In this document: positions 1-7,306 of the stretch, in pieces
How the letters are laid out: every line of letters starts with the position of its first letter
Position numbering within the stretch: the stretch's first letter is position 1
The notes under the pieces: model-generated
Database searches by the model: none
Seen by the model: the letters and a program-made list of their open reading frames with translations, nothing else
What the model was told of the DNA's origin: nothing
Program-made: the position numbers and the translations under genes
Assembly: GCF_000250875.1 (NCBI RefSeq)
Contig: NZ_JH604948.1
Span: 1-9,018 of the forward strand
From: Sutterella parvirubra YIT 11816
GTDB lineage: Bacteria > Pseudomonadota > Gammaproteobacteria > Burkholderiales > Burkholderiaceae_F
DNA length: 9,018 nucleotides
Reading direction: 5' to 3'

Positions 1-1
1 C

Positions 2-160
2 AACATCGGCGTCGCGAGCGGGGCGCTCCCGACGAAGGGGCTCACGCTCCCGTTCGTGAGCTACGGCGGGAGCTCGATGCTGGCGGCCTTGGTCGCCGTC
101 GCGATGCTCCTGCGGGTGGACAAGGAAAACAAGATTCTCATGCGAGGAGGTCAGGTGTGA
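2..160 (+). CDS. ftsW: FtsW, lipid II polymerase of the divisome (3' end only)
   Basis: Only the last 52 codons are present; the rest lies left of the window. FtsW is a SEDS-family multi-pass inner-membrane protein that polymerises lipid II at the septum together with the transpeptidase FtsI. The fragment opens with the hallmark C-terminal SEDS segment ([20 protein letters not shown] followed by YGGSS). After it comes one hydrophobic stretch rich in Leu, Ala and Val, which would be the last membrane helix, and a short basic tail ending MRGGQV. The final codons also hold the murG ribosome site (GAGGAGG at 144-150), and the TGA stop overlaps the murG GTG start in a GTGA, so the two genes are probably translationally coupled. 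FtsW is preferred over RodA because of the position directly before murG and the match to FtsW wording; that choice is partly inferred from context. Confidence 0.93.
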   Translation, partial: NIGVASGALPTKGLTLPFVSYGGSSMLAALVAVAMLLRVDKENKILMRGGQV

Positions 161-1260
161 GCGCACCGGAAAAGCATTTGGTGATTGCGGCCGCGGGGAC
201 CGGGGGACACGTCTTCCCGGGGCTCGCCGTCGCCCGCGTGATGAAGGCGCGCGGCTGGCGCGTCTCCTGGGTGGGGACGAAGACGGGGATGGAATCCGCT
301 TTGGTCGCGAAGGACGGCATTCCCTTCCACGCGCTCGATTTCTCGGGCGTGCGGGGGAAGGGGAAGCTCGGCGCCCTGAAGGGCCTCGTGAAGCTCTGCG
401 AAGCCTTCTTCGCGTCCCGCCGCCTTCTCTCCGACCTGAAGCCCGACGCCTACTTCTCGACGGGCGGCTACGTCGCCGTGCCGAGCGGTTGGGGCGCAAA
501 GAGCCTCCACCTCCCCATCGTGCTGATGAACTGCGACGCGGACCTCCTGATGTCGACCAACACGCTGATGAAGGCGTGCGACGCGTTGGCCTGCGGCTTT
601 GCGGGCGGCGCGAGGACCTTTGCGCGAAGCAAAGGCCACACGACGGGGAACCCCGTGCGCGCCGACATCGCGGCGGTGCCGGATCCGGACGCGCGCTTTG
701 CGGGGCGCGAAGGCCCCTTGAAGCTCTTCGTCTTCGGCGGGAGCCTCGGCGCGCAGGTCCTGAACGACGTCCTCCCCGAAGCCCTCGCGAAGATCCCGGC
801 GGAGGTGCGCCCGAAGGTGCTCCACCAGACGGGGCGCGACCGCGACGAACCCGTGCGGGCGGCCTACGCGCGCCTGGGGGTGGAAGCCGAGGTCGTCCCC
901 TTCATCGACGACATGGCGGCGCGCTATGCGGAAAGCGACCTCGTCATCTGCCGCGCCGGCGCGACGAGCGTCTCGGAAATCTGCGCCGCGGGCGCCGCGA
1001 GCATCCTGGTGCCCTTCGTCGCGAAGACGACGGCGCACCAGTTGGGGAACGCCCGCTACATGGAACGCGAAGGCGCGGCGCGCCTTTTGGAACAGAAGGA
1101 CTGCACGGCGGAGAACCTCGCCGCGATGCTCGCGGCGATGACGCGCGGCGACGCGCTGGCGCTCGCGCGCCGCGCGCGGGCGCTGGCGAAGGCGGACGCC
1201 GCCGAGCGCGTGGCGGATCTGATTGAAGAGACGTGCGCGAAGCGTGCGCGGGGCGCCTGA
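157..1260 (+). CDS. murG: MurG, UDP-GlcNAc:lipid I N-acetylglucosaminyltransferase
   Basis: This 367-residue GT-B, GT28-family enzyme adds GlcNAc from UDP-GlcNAc to lipid I, giving lipid II on the cytoplasmic face of the membrane. The N-terminal acceptor domain has the glycine loop [13 protein letters not shown] (from residue 14), SGVRGKG (63-69) and TGGY (102-105). The C-terminal donor domain has GNPVR (164-168), GGSLGA (194-199), HQTG (223-226), FIDDM (249-253) and [10 protein letters not shown] (265-274), followed by HQ..NA (294-299). Length is close to the usual 355-365. The GTG start is chosen because GAGGAGG lies 6 nt upstream and the start overlaps the ftsW stop. One oddity: the loop that reads HEQN in E. 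coli MurG reads MNCD here (124-127). From memory, Burkholderiales MurG proteins often carry an MNAD-like version, so this probably marks a lineage and not loss of function. Confidence 0.97.
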   Translation: MSAPEKHLVIAAAGTGGHVFPGLAVARVMKARGWRVSWVGTKTGMESALVAKDGIPFHALDFSGVRGKGKLGALKGLVKLCEAFFASRRLLSDLKPDAYFSTGGYVAVPSGWGAKSLHLPIVLMNCDADLLMSTNTLMKACDALACGFAGGARTFARSKGHTTGNPVRADIAAVPDPDARFAGREGPLKLFVFGGSLGAQVLNDVLPEALAKIPAEVRPKVLHQTGRDRDEPVRAAYARLGVEAEVVPFIDDMAARYAESDLVICRAGATSVSEICAAGAASILVPFVAKTTAHQLGNARYMEREGAARLLEQKDCTAENLAAMLAAMTRGDALALARRARALAKADAAERVADLIEETCAKRARGA

Positions 1261-1384
1261 CCCCCGGGGCCCTGCTTTAAGACGACGCAACGGACACGCA
1301 AAGAACGCGCAGCGACCAAGACCCCACATGGGCTGAAAACCTGACGAACGCAAAGAAGACAAGACTGAAGAGGGGAGAGAAACG
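1261..1384 (+). other. murG-murC spacer with short [13 protein letters not shown] repeats
   Basis: This 124-bp gap sits inside an otherwise tightly packed cluster. It starts with a G/C palindromic stretch (CCCCGGGG at 1262-1269) directly after the murG stop, with a short TTTAA after it; this could be a weak hairpin but is not a convincing terminator. The rest is A- and purine-rich compared with the genes. It contains GACGCAA at 1284-1290 and the 9-mer CGCAAAGAA twice, at 1297-1305 and 1349-1357. The last part, GAGGGGAGAGA at 1370-1380, is the murC ribosome site. I see no convincing sigma70 promoter and no open reading frame worth calling on either strand. Confidence 0.6.
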
Positions 1385-2785
1385 GTGAAGTTTCTGGTGA
1401 ACCATCTGCATTTCGTGGGCATCGGCGGCGCCGGGATGAGCGGCATCGCGGAGGTGCTTTTGAACCTCGGCTACGTGGTGTCGGGCTCGGACTTGGCCGC
1501 CTCGCCCACGACCGAGCGCCTCCAGGCTTTGGGCGCGCGCATCTGGCGCGGCCACGACAAGCGGCACATCCGCGGGGCGGACGCCGTGGTGATTTCGTCC
1601 GCGGTGAAGGACGACAACCCGGAAGTCGTGGCGGCCCGCGAACTCGGCATCCCGGTGGTGCCGCGCGCGGTGATGCTGGCGGAACTGATGCGCCTGCGCC
1701 GCGGGATCGCGATTGCGGGCGCGCACGGGAAGACGACCACGACGTCGTTGACGACCGCGCTTCTGGCGGCGGGCGGCCTCGACCCCACGTTCGTGATCGG
1801 CGGCCGGCTCAATTCCGCGGGCGCGAACGCGCGTTTGGGGACGGGTGAATTCCTCGTCGCCGAAGCGGACGAGTCGGACGCGTCGTTCCTCAACCTCACG
1901 CCCGTGATTTCGGTCGTCACCAACATCGACGAAGACCACATGGACACCTACGGGCACGACTTCGAGAATCTGAAGTCGGCCTTCGTGCAGTTCCTCGAAA
2001 GGCTGCCCTTCTACGGCGTCGCGGTCCTCTGCATGGACGACGAGAACGTCCGCTCGATCCGCCCGCGGGTGACGAAGCCCGTGATCGGCTACGGGTTGAC
2101 GCCCGACGCGGACGTCCGTGCGATCGACGTGAAGGCGGAGGGGACTCGGATGAGCTTCACGCTGCTGCGCCCCGAACACGCGCCCTTGCCCGTGGTGCTG
2201 AACCTCCCGGGCCTGCACAACGTCAGGAACGCGTTGGCCGCGGCTGCGGTCGCGACCTTGGCCGGCGTCAACGACGAAGACCTCGTGCGCGGGCTCGCGG
2301 AATTCACGGGCGTCGGCCGCCGCTTCACGCAGTACGGCGACGTGGCGTTGACGAACGCCGACGGGAGCCTTCGCGGCGCCTTCAGCCTGATCGACGACTA
2401 CGGCCACCACCCGCACGAAATGGCGGCGACGATCGCCGCCGTGAAGGGCGCGTGGCCCGAGCGCCGCGTGATGGTGGCGTTCCAGCCCCACCGCTACACG
2501 CGCACCCGGGATTGCCTCGACGCCTTTGCGGACGTTCTTTCGGGTGTCGACCGCGTCGTCCTGGCGGAGGTCTATCCCGCGGGTGAGCAGCCGATCGAAG
2601 GTGCCGACAGCGCGCACTTGGCCGACGCCGTCGCGGCGCGGGGCGCGAAGCGCCCCACCGTCGTGAAGGTGGAGGACGTGGGTGCGGCGATCCTTGCGGA
2701 AGCCCAACCCGGCGACGTCGTCCTCACGATGGGGGCGGGCTCGATCGCGCGCGTCGCGCCGCAGCTGGCGGGCGGTCCTCGCTGA
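1385..2785 (+). CDS. murC: MurC, UDP-N-acetylmuramate--L-alanine ligase
   Basis: MurC is the cytoplasmic ATP-dependent ligase that adds L-alanine to UDP-MurNAc, the first peptide-stem step. At 466 residues it has the normal family length. The N-terminal UDP-binding domain opens [22 protein letters not shown] (residues 9-30). The central ATPase domain has the P-loop [10 protein letters not shown] (112-121), EADESD (160-165) and the Mur-ligase signature [10 protein letters not shown] (180-189). The C-terminal domain has GRRF (311-314), DDYGHHPHE (337-345), FQPHRYTRT (366-374) and MGAGSI (449-454). All expected catalytic and binding motifs are intact. The GTG start is preferred because it lies 4-5 nt behind a purine-rich ribosome site (1370-1380) and gives the family N-terminus. 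Unlike its neighbours, it is separated from the upstream gene by more than 100 bp, so it may have its own transcript start, although none is obvious. Confidence 0.97.
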   Translation: MKFLVNHLHFVGIGGAGMSGIAEVLLNLGYVVSGSDLAASPTTERLQALGARIWRGHDKRHIRGADAVVISSAVKDDNPEVVAARELGIPVVPRAVMLAELMRLRRGIAIAGAHGKTTTTSLTTALLAAGGLDPTFVIGGRLNSAGANARLGTGEFLVAEADESDASFLNLTPVISVVTNIDEDHMDTYGHDFENLKSAFVQFLERLPFYGVAVLCMDDENVRSIRPRVTKPVIGYGLTPDADVRAIDVKAEGTRMSFTLLRPEHAPLPVVLNLPGLHNVRNALAAAAVATLAGVNDEDLVRGLAEFTGVGRRFTQYGDVALTNADGSLRGAFSLIDDYGHHPHEMAATIAAVKGAWPERRVMVAFQPHRYTRTRDCLDAFADVLSGVDRVVLAEVYPAGEQPIEGADSAHLADAVAARGAKRPTVVKVEDVGAAILAEAQPGDVVLTMGAGSIARVAPQLAGGPR

Positions 2786-2820
2786 AGTCCCAAGACAGAT
2801 GAATTGAACGAAGAGGAAGA

Positions 2821-3762
2821 ATGACGATGACGACCCAGAATTTCGGCCGCGTGGTGCTCTTGAAGGGCGGTGTTTCTTCTGAGCGTGAGGTCTCCCTCAT
2901 GTCGGGCGCGGGCGTTGAGGCGGCGCTTCGCGGCGCAGGCGTCGACGTGACGGTGTTCGACCCCCAGACGGATCCCCTCTCCAAACTGGTCGAAGGGAAG
3001 TTCGATCGCGCCTTCATTTCGCTTCACGGGAAGCAGGGTGAGGACGGCGTGATCCAGGGGCTCCTCAATTACCTCGGCATCCCCTACACGGGCCCGGGCG
3101 TGACGGCGAGCGCCGTCGCGATGAACAAGGAGCTCACCAAGGCCCTCTGGCGCGACGCCGGGATTCCGGTGCCGGAAGGCCGCCGGTTGGCCGGCAACGT
3201 CACAGATGCGGAACTCGAGCAGTTGATCCGCGACTTCGGTGCGGACGGCCTCGTCGTGAAGCCCGCGAAGGACGGCTCTTCGATCGGCGTGACGAAGCTC
3301 CAGAAGGACGACGTGACGCTCGCGGCGCTCCGCGCGGCGGTCGACGCCGCCGGGGGCGAAGACGTTTTGGTCGAAGCCTACGTGCACGGCCGCGAATTTA
3401 CCGTGGCGGTGGTGGCGGGCGAGGCGCTCCCCGTGATCGAGATCATCGCGCCCGAAGGCGACTACGACTTCCAGAACAAGTACTACACGGACGACGTGCG
3501 CTACGAGTGCCCGGCGGCGATTGCAGACGACCGTTCGGCGGAACTCCGTGCGCTCTGCGAAAAGGCCTTCGCGGTGCTCGGCTGCCGCGGGTGGTCCCGC
3601 ATCGACGTGCTGGAGAAGCCCGACGGCGGCTTCGTCCTCCTTGAAATCAACACCTCGCCCGGGATGACCCCGCACTCGCTCGTCCCGATGGCGGCGCGTG
3701 CGGTGGGGCTCGACTACGCCGCGCTCTGCCTCAAGGTCCTGGGGCTCGCGGCCACGGACTGA
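2821..3762 (+). CDS. ddlB: D-alanine--D-alanine ligase (DdlB)
   Basis: Cytoplasmic ATP-grasp ligase making D-Ala-D-Ala for the end of the peptidoglycan stem. At 313 residues it is typical. The N-terminal substrate loop GGVSSEREVS (16-25) carries the expected Glu (E21). HGKQGEDG follows at 69-76. The ATP-grasp core has VVKPAKDGSSIGV (145-157) with the catalytic Ser, and NKYYTDD (219-225) with the Tyr that goes with D-Ala-D-Ala and not D-Ala-D-lactate products. Metal ligands appear in SRIDVL (D262) and LLEINTSPGMT (E275, N277). Two ATGs lie close together, at 2821 and 2827. The ribosome site GAGGA (2813-2817) is only 3 nt from the first and 9 nt from the second, so 2827 may be the real start, shortening the protein by two residues. 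The gene follows murC by 35 bp and is presumably co-transcribed with it. Confidence 0.96.
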   Translation: MTMTTQNFGRVVLLKGGVSSEREVSLMSGAGVEAALRGAGVDVTVFDPQTDPLSKLVEGKFDRAFISLHGKQGEDGVIQGLLNYLGIPYTGPGVTASAVAMNKELTKALWRDAGIPVPEGRRLAGNVTDAELEQLIRDFGADGLVVKPAKDGSSIGVTKLQKDDVTLAALRAAVDAAGGEDVLVEAYVHGREFTVAVVAGEALPVIEIIAPEGDYDFQNKYYTDDVRYECPAAIADDRSAELRALCEKAFAVLGCRGWSRIDVLEKPDGGFVLLEINTSPGMTPHSLVPMAARAVGLDYAALCLKVLGLAATD

Positions 3763-3778
3763 CAGAGTTTAGCCAGGC

Positions 3779-4606
3779 ATGAAGACCCTCCGGACGCTTC
3801 TCTTCGCATGCCTTGCCGCCCTGGTGCTGGCGGGGCTCACGGCGCTCACGCTCCCGCGGGACTCCGCGGGGCGGCCCTTCGCGCTCACGACCCTCGTCAC
3901 GACGAGCGACCCCGTGAAGGTGCCCGCCGCCCGGGTGAAGGAGGCGGTGGAAGAGGTCGTCGCGGGACAGAACTTCTTCACGGCGGACCTTGAAGCCGTC
4001 CGTGCGGCGGTCGAGGCGCTCCCCTGGGTGAAGCGGGCCCAGGTGCGCCGCCGCTGGCCGGGGGGCTTGGAAGTCCGCACGGAACTCCACGAGGTCTTCG
4101 GGATCTACGAGGACGGGCGGCTCCTCTCGACCGAGGGCGTGCTCTTTTCCGCGAACCCCGAAGAGAGCCCCGAGACGAACCTCCCGGACATTTTCGGCCC
4201 GGCGGAGGACGCCCCGGAATTGGTCCGCGCGGCGAAGCTCTTCAGCGAGATGATCAAGCCTCTGGACGCGAGGATCACGGAACTCATCCTGTCGGATCGC
4301 GGCGGGTGGTCCTTCGTGATGACGGGGGACGGGATGCCGCCCACGCGGGTGGAGCTGGGCCAGGTCCACGAGGACGACACGCCGGAGAAGCGCCTGCGCA
4401 CGTTGGTTGAAGCCTACCCCCTGATGAAGGAACTTTTCGGCGGACCGCCCTCGACCTTGGATGCCCGGTATGATCGTGCCTTTGCGGCGGGGCTTCCCGA
4501 CCGGGCGTTGATCGAAAAACATGCCCGCAGCATGCGTGAGGCCGGCAGGGGCCGAGATCCCGTGCCGCTCCCCGAAGAAGACACCAACGAGGCGACGGAA
4601 AGGTAA
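3779..4606 (+). CDS. ftsQ: FtsQ, cell division scaffold protein
   Basis: FtsQ is a bitopic inner-membrane protein with a large periplasmic part that links early and late divisome proteins (FtsB/FtsL/FtsW/FtsI). The 275-residue product has a very short basic tail (MKTLR), one membrane helix at about residues 6-25 (rich in Leu, Ala and Phe), and a POTRA domain at about 34-110. The POTRA part includes the diagnostic VEALPWVKRAQVRRRWPGGL (78-97) and LHEVFGIY (103-110). A beta domain runs to about 235, ending in LDARYDRAFA (227-236), a variant of the usual D.RYPNG-like strand. A charged tail follows. The start is fixed by an in-frame TAG at 3770-3772, so no longer N-terminus exists. There is no proper ribosome site: only AGG at 3775-3777, 1 nt before the ATG. 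It lies 16 bp after ddlB and 2 bp before ftsA. Identification rests on both sequence and position. Confidence 0.95.
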   Translation: MKTLRTLLFACLAALVLAGLTALTLPRDSAGRPFALTTLVTTSDPVKVPAARVKEAVEEVVAGQNFFTADLEAVRAAVEALPWVKRAQVRRRWPGGLEVRTELHEVFGIYEDGRLLSTEGVLFSANPEESPETNLPDIFGPAEDAPELVRAAKLFSEMIKPLDARITELILSDRGGWSFVMTGDGMPPTRVELGQVHEDDTPEKRLRTLVEAYPLMKELFGGPPSTLDARYDRAFAAGLPDRALIEKHARSMREAGRGRDPVPLPEEDTNEATER

Positions 4607-4608
4607 GG

Positions 4609-5856
4609 ATGGCGCAGGATACGGACGAAGTGGTTGTGGCCCTGGACGTGGGGAGCCAGAAGGTGCTCTGCGTGGTGGCCAAGCCCGGAGAAGCGCCCGG
4701 GACCTGTCAGGTCCTGGGCTTCGGACATGTGGCGAGCGACGGGATCGTCGAAGGCACGGTCGTCTCGATCGAAGCCGCCGTGCGCTCGGTGCGCCACGCG
4801 GTGTCGGAGGCGTTCTACACGTCCGGCGTGCCCATCTCGCAGGTCTGGGCCGCGATCGGCGGGAAGTCGATGACGAGCGCCTCGTGCGAGGGGACCGCCG
4901 TCGTGCGCGGGAACGAAGTGCACGATGCGGAGGTGACGATCGCGCGCCAGAACGCCCGCGACCACGCGGAGGCGACGGCGCAGACGAACGGACGTGATCT
5001 CATCAAGCTGATCCCCCAGGGGTTTGAGATCGGCGACGCGGTGGTGTTGGAGCCCAACACGCCGGAGGGCCTCGCCGGGAGCCGATTGGTCTGCCGCGTG
5101 CACGCGGTCTACGGGTCGGCTCTGAATGCGGAGAACCTGAAGCGCTGCCTTGCGCGCTCGGAGTTGGAGTTGGTGGGGTACGAACCCCACCCGTGGGCGG
5201 CCGCGAAGGCGGTGCTGACGCCTTCCGAGATGATCTGCGGTACGGCCGTGATCGACATCGGCGCGCAGACGACCTCGATCGCGGTCTTCTCCGGGAAGAT
5301 GCTCCGCCACACGGAAGTCTGCAAGTGGGGCTCGGAGCGTTTGACGATGGACCTCTCCCAGGTCCTGGGCATTTCGCTCGAAGAGGCCGAAGAGCTCAAG
5401 GTCCGCGTGGGGCGGTGTTCGCTCAAAGAAGTGATCCCCGGCGAAATGGTTCAGGCGAAGGATCCGTCGGTGTCGTACTCCCGCGAACTCGTCGCGAAGA
5501 CCTTGGCCGCGCGCGTGCGCGAATTCTTCCGCCTCTACGAAGAGCACCTGCGCACCGCGGGCGTCTGGGACGAAGTGGGCGCGATCGTCCTGACCGGGGG
5601 CGGCGCGCACCTTCAGGACATCGACGTCCTCGCACGCGAGACGACGGGAAAGAGCGTCCGCATCGGCTACCCCCGCTGGATCGAGGGCGACGCCCCGATG
5701 CTCTGCCGTCCGGAAGCGTCCGTCGCGATGGGGTTGGTGCGGTGTGCGTTCGAAGGCGCGGACGCCGAAGAGGAGAAGCGCCGCACGCACGTGCGCCGCA
5801 GAAGACTCCCGCAGTTCATGAACCGCGTCATCACGTTCTTCGTGGGGGACTACTGA
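4609..5856 (+). CDS. ftsA: FtsA, actin-like membrane anchor of the Z-ring
   Basis: FtsA is an actin-fold ATPase that tethers FtsZ filaments to the cytoplasmic membrane and recruits late division proteins. The 415-residue product has phosphate-1 ALDVGSQK (11-18) and an SHS2/1C region at about 80-165 that includes LIPQGFEIGD (134-143). Next come VIDIG (214-218) at the phosphate-2 position, EEAEELKVRVG (258-268), and the adenosine motif IVLTGGGAHL (326-335). The last 20 residues (RRRRL then PQFMNRVITFFVGDY) form the basic amphipathic helix expected for membrane targeting. The phosphate-2 loop is atypical: the usual DIGGGT.D reads DIGAQTTS here. GGAAAGG at 4597-4603 is the ribosome site, 5 nt before the ATG and inside the last ftsQ codons, so the weakly initiated ftsQ is followed by a well-initiated ftsA. 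Confidence 0.96.
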   Translation: MAQDTDEVVVALDVGSQKVLCVVAKPGEAPGTCQVLGFGHVASDGIVEGTVVSIEAAVRSVRHAVSEAFYTSGVPISQVWAAIGGKSMTSASCEGTAVVRGNEVHDAEVTIARQNARDHAEATAQTNGRDLIKLIPQGFEIGDAVVLEPNTPEGLAGSRLVCRVHAVYGSALNAENLKRCLARSELELVGYEPHPWAAAKAVLTPSEMICGTAVIDIGAQTTSIAVFSGKMLRHTEVCKWGSERLTMDLSQVLGISLEEAEELKVRVGRCSLKEVIPGEMVQAKDPSVSYSRELVAKTLAARVREFFRLYEEHLRTAGVWDEVGAIVLTGGGAHLQDIDVLARETTGKSVRIGYPRWIEGDAPMLCRPEASVAMGLVRCAFEGADAEEEKRRTHVRRRRLPQFMNRVITFFVGDY

Positions 5857-5893
5857 GAGACGGTCGCCCCCATCAGCATTGGATACGCTTTTC

Positions 5894-5929
5894 CGCCTTG
5901 AGCCCGTGCCAAATCCCTGAGGCTCGGCG
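5894..5929. repeat. Imperfect inverted repeat over the ftsZ promoter
   Basis: The left arm is CGCC (5894-5897), then TT, then GAGCC (5900-5904). The right arm GGCTCGGCG (5921-5929) is complementary to it over 9 bp once the TT is bulged out. The 16-bp loop contains the proposed -35 hexamer, and the right arm ends on the first base of the proposed -10. It could be an operator or an RNA hairpin for transcripts arriving from ftsA. In such GC-rich DNA a chance match is also possible. Confidence 0.35.
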
Positions 5930-5934
5930 ATAAT
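5906..5934 (+). promoter_or_regulatory. Candidate sigma70 promoter for ftsZ
   Basis: GATAAT at 5929-5934 matches the -10 consensus at five of six positions. GTGCCA at 5906-5911 matches TTGACA at four of six, and the spacing is 17 bp. The block lies in the 106-bp ftsA-ftsZ gap, which is visibly richer in A and T than the genes. Transcription would start near 5941, leaving a leader of about 20 nt with AGAGG at 5953-5957 as the ribosome site, 5 nt before the ftsZ ATG. Separate ftsZ promoters are common in proteobacteria, where FtsZ is needed in much larger amounts than FtsQ or FtsA. The call is from sequence only. Confidence 0.55.
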
Positions 5935-5962
5935 TGAAAGATTCGAAAACACAGAGGTCGAC

Positions 5963-7216
5963 ATGCCTTTTGAAATCCTGCAGGAAATTGATCCGCTCAA
6001 CACCGTCATCAAGGTGATCGGCGTCGGTGGGGGCGGCGGCAATGCCGTCGAGCACATGATCACCCACGGTGCGAAGGGCATCGAATTCATTGCGGCCAAC
6101 ACCGACCATCAGGCGCTTCAGCGCTCGAAGGCCCACGTGAACATCCAGCTGGGGAGCACGGGGCTCGGGGCCGGTGCGCGTCCCGAAGTGGGCGCGGCGG
6201 CCGCGCAGGAAAAGCGCGAGCAGGTCGCCGAGGCGATCCGCGGCGCGCACCTCCTCTTCATCACGGCCGGCATGGGCGGCGGCACCGGGACGGGTGCCGC
6301 GCCGGTGATCGCCGAAATCGCGAAGGAACTCGGCATCCTCACGGTCGCCGTCGTCACGAAGCCCTTCAGCTTCGAGGGCGCGCGCCGCATGCGCACGGCC
6401 GAAAAGGGCATCGAGTCGCTCAAAGACAAGGTCGACTCGATGATCGTCATCCTCAACGAAAAGCTCGAAGAGGAATGCCCCCCGAACGCGACGATGAAGG
6501 AGTGCTTCGAGACCTCCAACGAAGTGCTCTACAAGGCGTGCGTCGGCATCGCCGAGATCATCCACACGCCGGGCAACATCAACGTCGACTTCGAAGACAT
6601 CAAGACGGTGATGAGTGAGCGCGGCACCGCGATCATCGGGCTCGCCACGGCGAGCGGTCCGGACCGTGCGCGCATCGCCGCCGAAAAGGCGATCGCCTGC
6701 CCGCTTCTCGAAGGCGCGAACCTGCAGGGCGCCCGCGGGATGCTGGTGTACTTCACCGGGAACGAGTCCCTGACGCTTGCGGAAATCCGCGAGGCGATGG
6801 GCGTCTTGAACACCTTCACGCACAAGCAGGCGACGGTGATCTTCGGCTCCGCGCTCTCCGAAGCCATGGGCGACGAAGTCCGCGTGACCGTGGTCGCCAC
6901 GGGTCTCGACCGCCCGTTCGACGTGAGCGAAATGGATGCGGAGGACGCACTTCCGCAGGCCGCCGCGCCGTCCGTCTTCTCCGGCGGCCCGAAGATCCCG
7001 CCCTTCCTCGCGCAGGGCGGCATCGCCCCGCAGACGGTGCATGCCGCTCCCGCGGCTGCGGCCCCCGCCGCGGCGCAGCCCGCGTCGGCCCCGGCGCAAC
7101 CGGCGGCCGAGCAGCCTTCGGCCGAACCCGCGAAGGAAGCGCCGCAGGATCCCGCCGGGATGTCGATTCCCTCCTACACGATTCCGACGTACCTCCGTAC
7201 GCCGGGCTCGGAGTAA
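5963..7216 (+). CDS. ftsZ: FtsZ, tubulin-like GTPase of the division ring
   Basis: FtsZ polymerises in the cytoplasm with GTP into the Z-ring that organises septation. The 417-residue product has the nucleotide loop [16 protein letters not shown] (18-33), the tubulin signature GGGTGTG (105-111), FEGARRM (137-143) and the T7 synergy loop NVDFED (207-212), whose two Asp residues drive GTP hydrolysis in the next subunit. The globular core ends near residue 317. A linker of about 80 residues, rich in Ala and Pro (densest at 361-390), leads to the conserved C-terminal peptide SYTIPTYLR (404-412), which contacts FtsA and other anchors. Key differences from the usual consensus are GARPEVG (71-77), where most FtsZ have GANPEVG, ILN instead of IPN at 163-165, and ETSNE at 183-187 where E. 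coli has GAAND. The core up to the T7 loop aligns with E. coli without gaps as far as I can tell. Confidence 0.98.
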   Translation: MPFEILQEIDPLNTVIKVIGVGGGGGNAVEHMITHGAKGIEFIAANTDHQALQRSKAHVNIQLGSTGLGAGARPEVGAAAAQEKREQVAEAIRGAHLLFITAGMGGGTGTGAAPVIAEIAKELGILTVAVVTKPFSFEGARRMRTAEKGIESLKDKVDSMIVILNEKLEEECPPNATMKECFETSNEVLYKACVGIAEIIHTPGNINVDFEDIKTVMSERGTAIIGLATASGPDRARIAAEKAIACPLLEGANLQGARGMLVYFTGNESLTLAEIREAMGVLNTFTHKQATVIFGSALSEAMGDEVRVTVVATGLDRPFDVSEMDAEDALPQAAAPSVFSGGPKIPPFLAQGGIAPQTVHAAPAAAAPAAAQPASAPAQPAAEQPSAEPAKEAPQDPAGMSIPSYTIPTYLRTPGSE

Positions 7217-7244
7217 GGGTTCCGAAGGTCCGACATACGTCCGA

Positions 7245-7276
7245 ACAAGGCCGGCGGCGCTTCGCCCCGGCCTTGT
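7245..7276 (+). terminator. Hairpin after ftsZ, possible terminator or attenuator
   Basis: ACAAGGCCGG (7245-7254) and CCGGCCTTGT (7267-7276) form a perfect 10-bp stem. The 12-nt interior can extend it with GGCG/CGCC (7256-7259 with 7263-7266) around a CTT loop after a bulged C. It starts 28 nt after the ftsZ stop. No T-run follows (the next bases are GTCGCATT), so it may terminate only partly, or act to protect the 3' end of the abundant ftsZ message and let some reading pass into lpxC. Confidence 0.6.
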
Positions 7277-7289
7277 GTCGCATTCACCG

Positions 7290-7306
7290 CATCAACCCCA
7301 TCAACC
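7290..7306 (+). repeat. Two-copy CATCAACC repeat before lpxC
   Basis: CATCAACC occurs at 7290-7297 and again at 7299-7306, one base apart, between the ftsZ hairpin and the lpxC ribosome site (GAGGG at 7320-7324). The function is unknown; it could be a small regulator site or a slippage product. I see no convincing lpxC promoter in this gap. Confidence 0.4.

Noticed and set aside
1277..2707. Long minus-strand open frame across murC
   Set aside because: It is a shadow of murC. In high-GC DNA the opposite frame lacks stops; its product is rich in Arg, His, Asp and Val with no domain, and murC motifs are fully intact on the + strand.
3427..3510. Possible D-Ala-D-Lac (vancomycin-resistance-type) specificity in Ddl
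   Set aside because: The Tyr in NKYYTDD is kept, as in ordinary D-Ala-D-Ala ligases; nothing suggests a depsipeptide ligase.
5898..5934. TTGAGC (5898-5903) as -35 for GATAAT
   Set aside because: The spacer would be 25 bp, far longer than the 16-18 bp needed; GTGCCA at 5906-5911 gives 17 bp.
4414..6102. 562-codon minus-strand open frame across ftsQ, ftsA and the ftsZ start
   Set aside because: It runs through three well-supported genes and the ftsZ promoter region, has a low-complexity His/Arg/Asp-rich product, and shows no ribosome site or domain.
7041..7130. Ala/Pro-rich low-complexity DNA near the ftsZ 3' end as a repeat element
   Set aside because: It is the coding sequence of the disordered FtsZ linker, which is normally Ala/Pro-rich in high-GC proteobacteria; the frame continues to the conserved C-terminal peptide.
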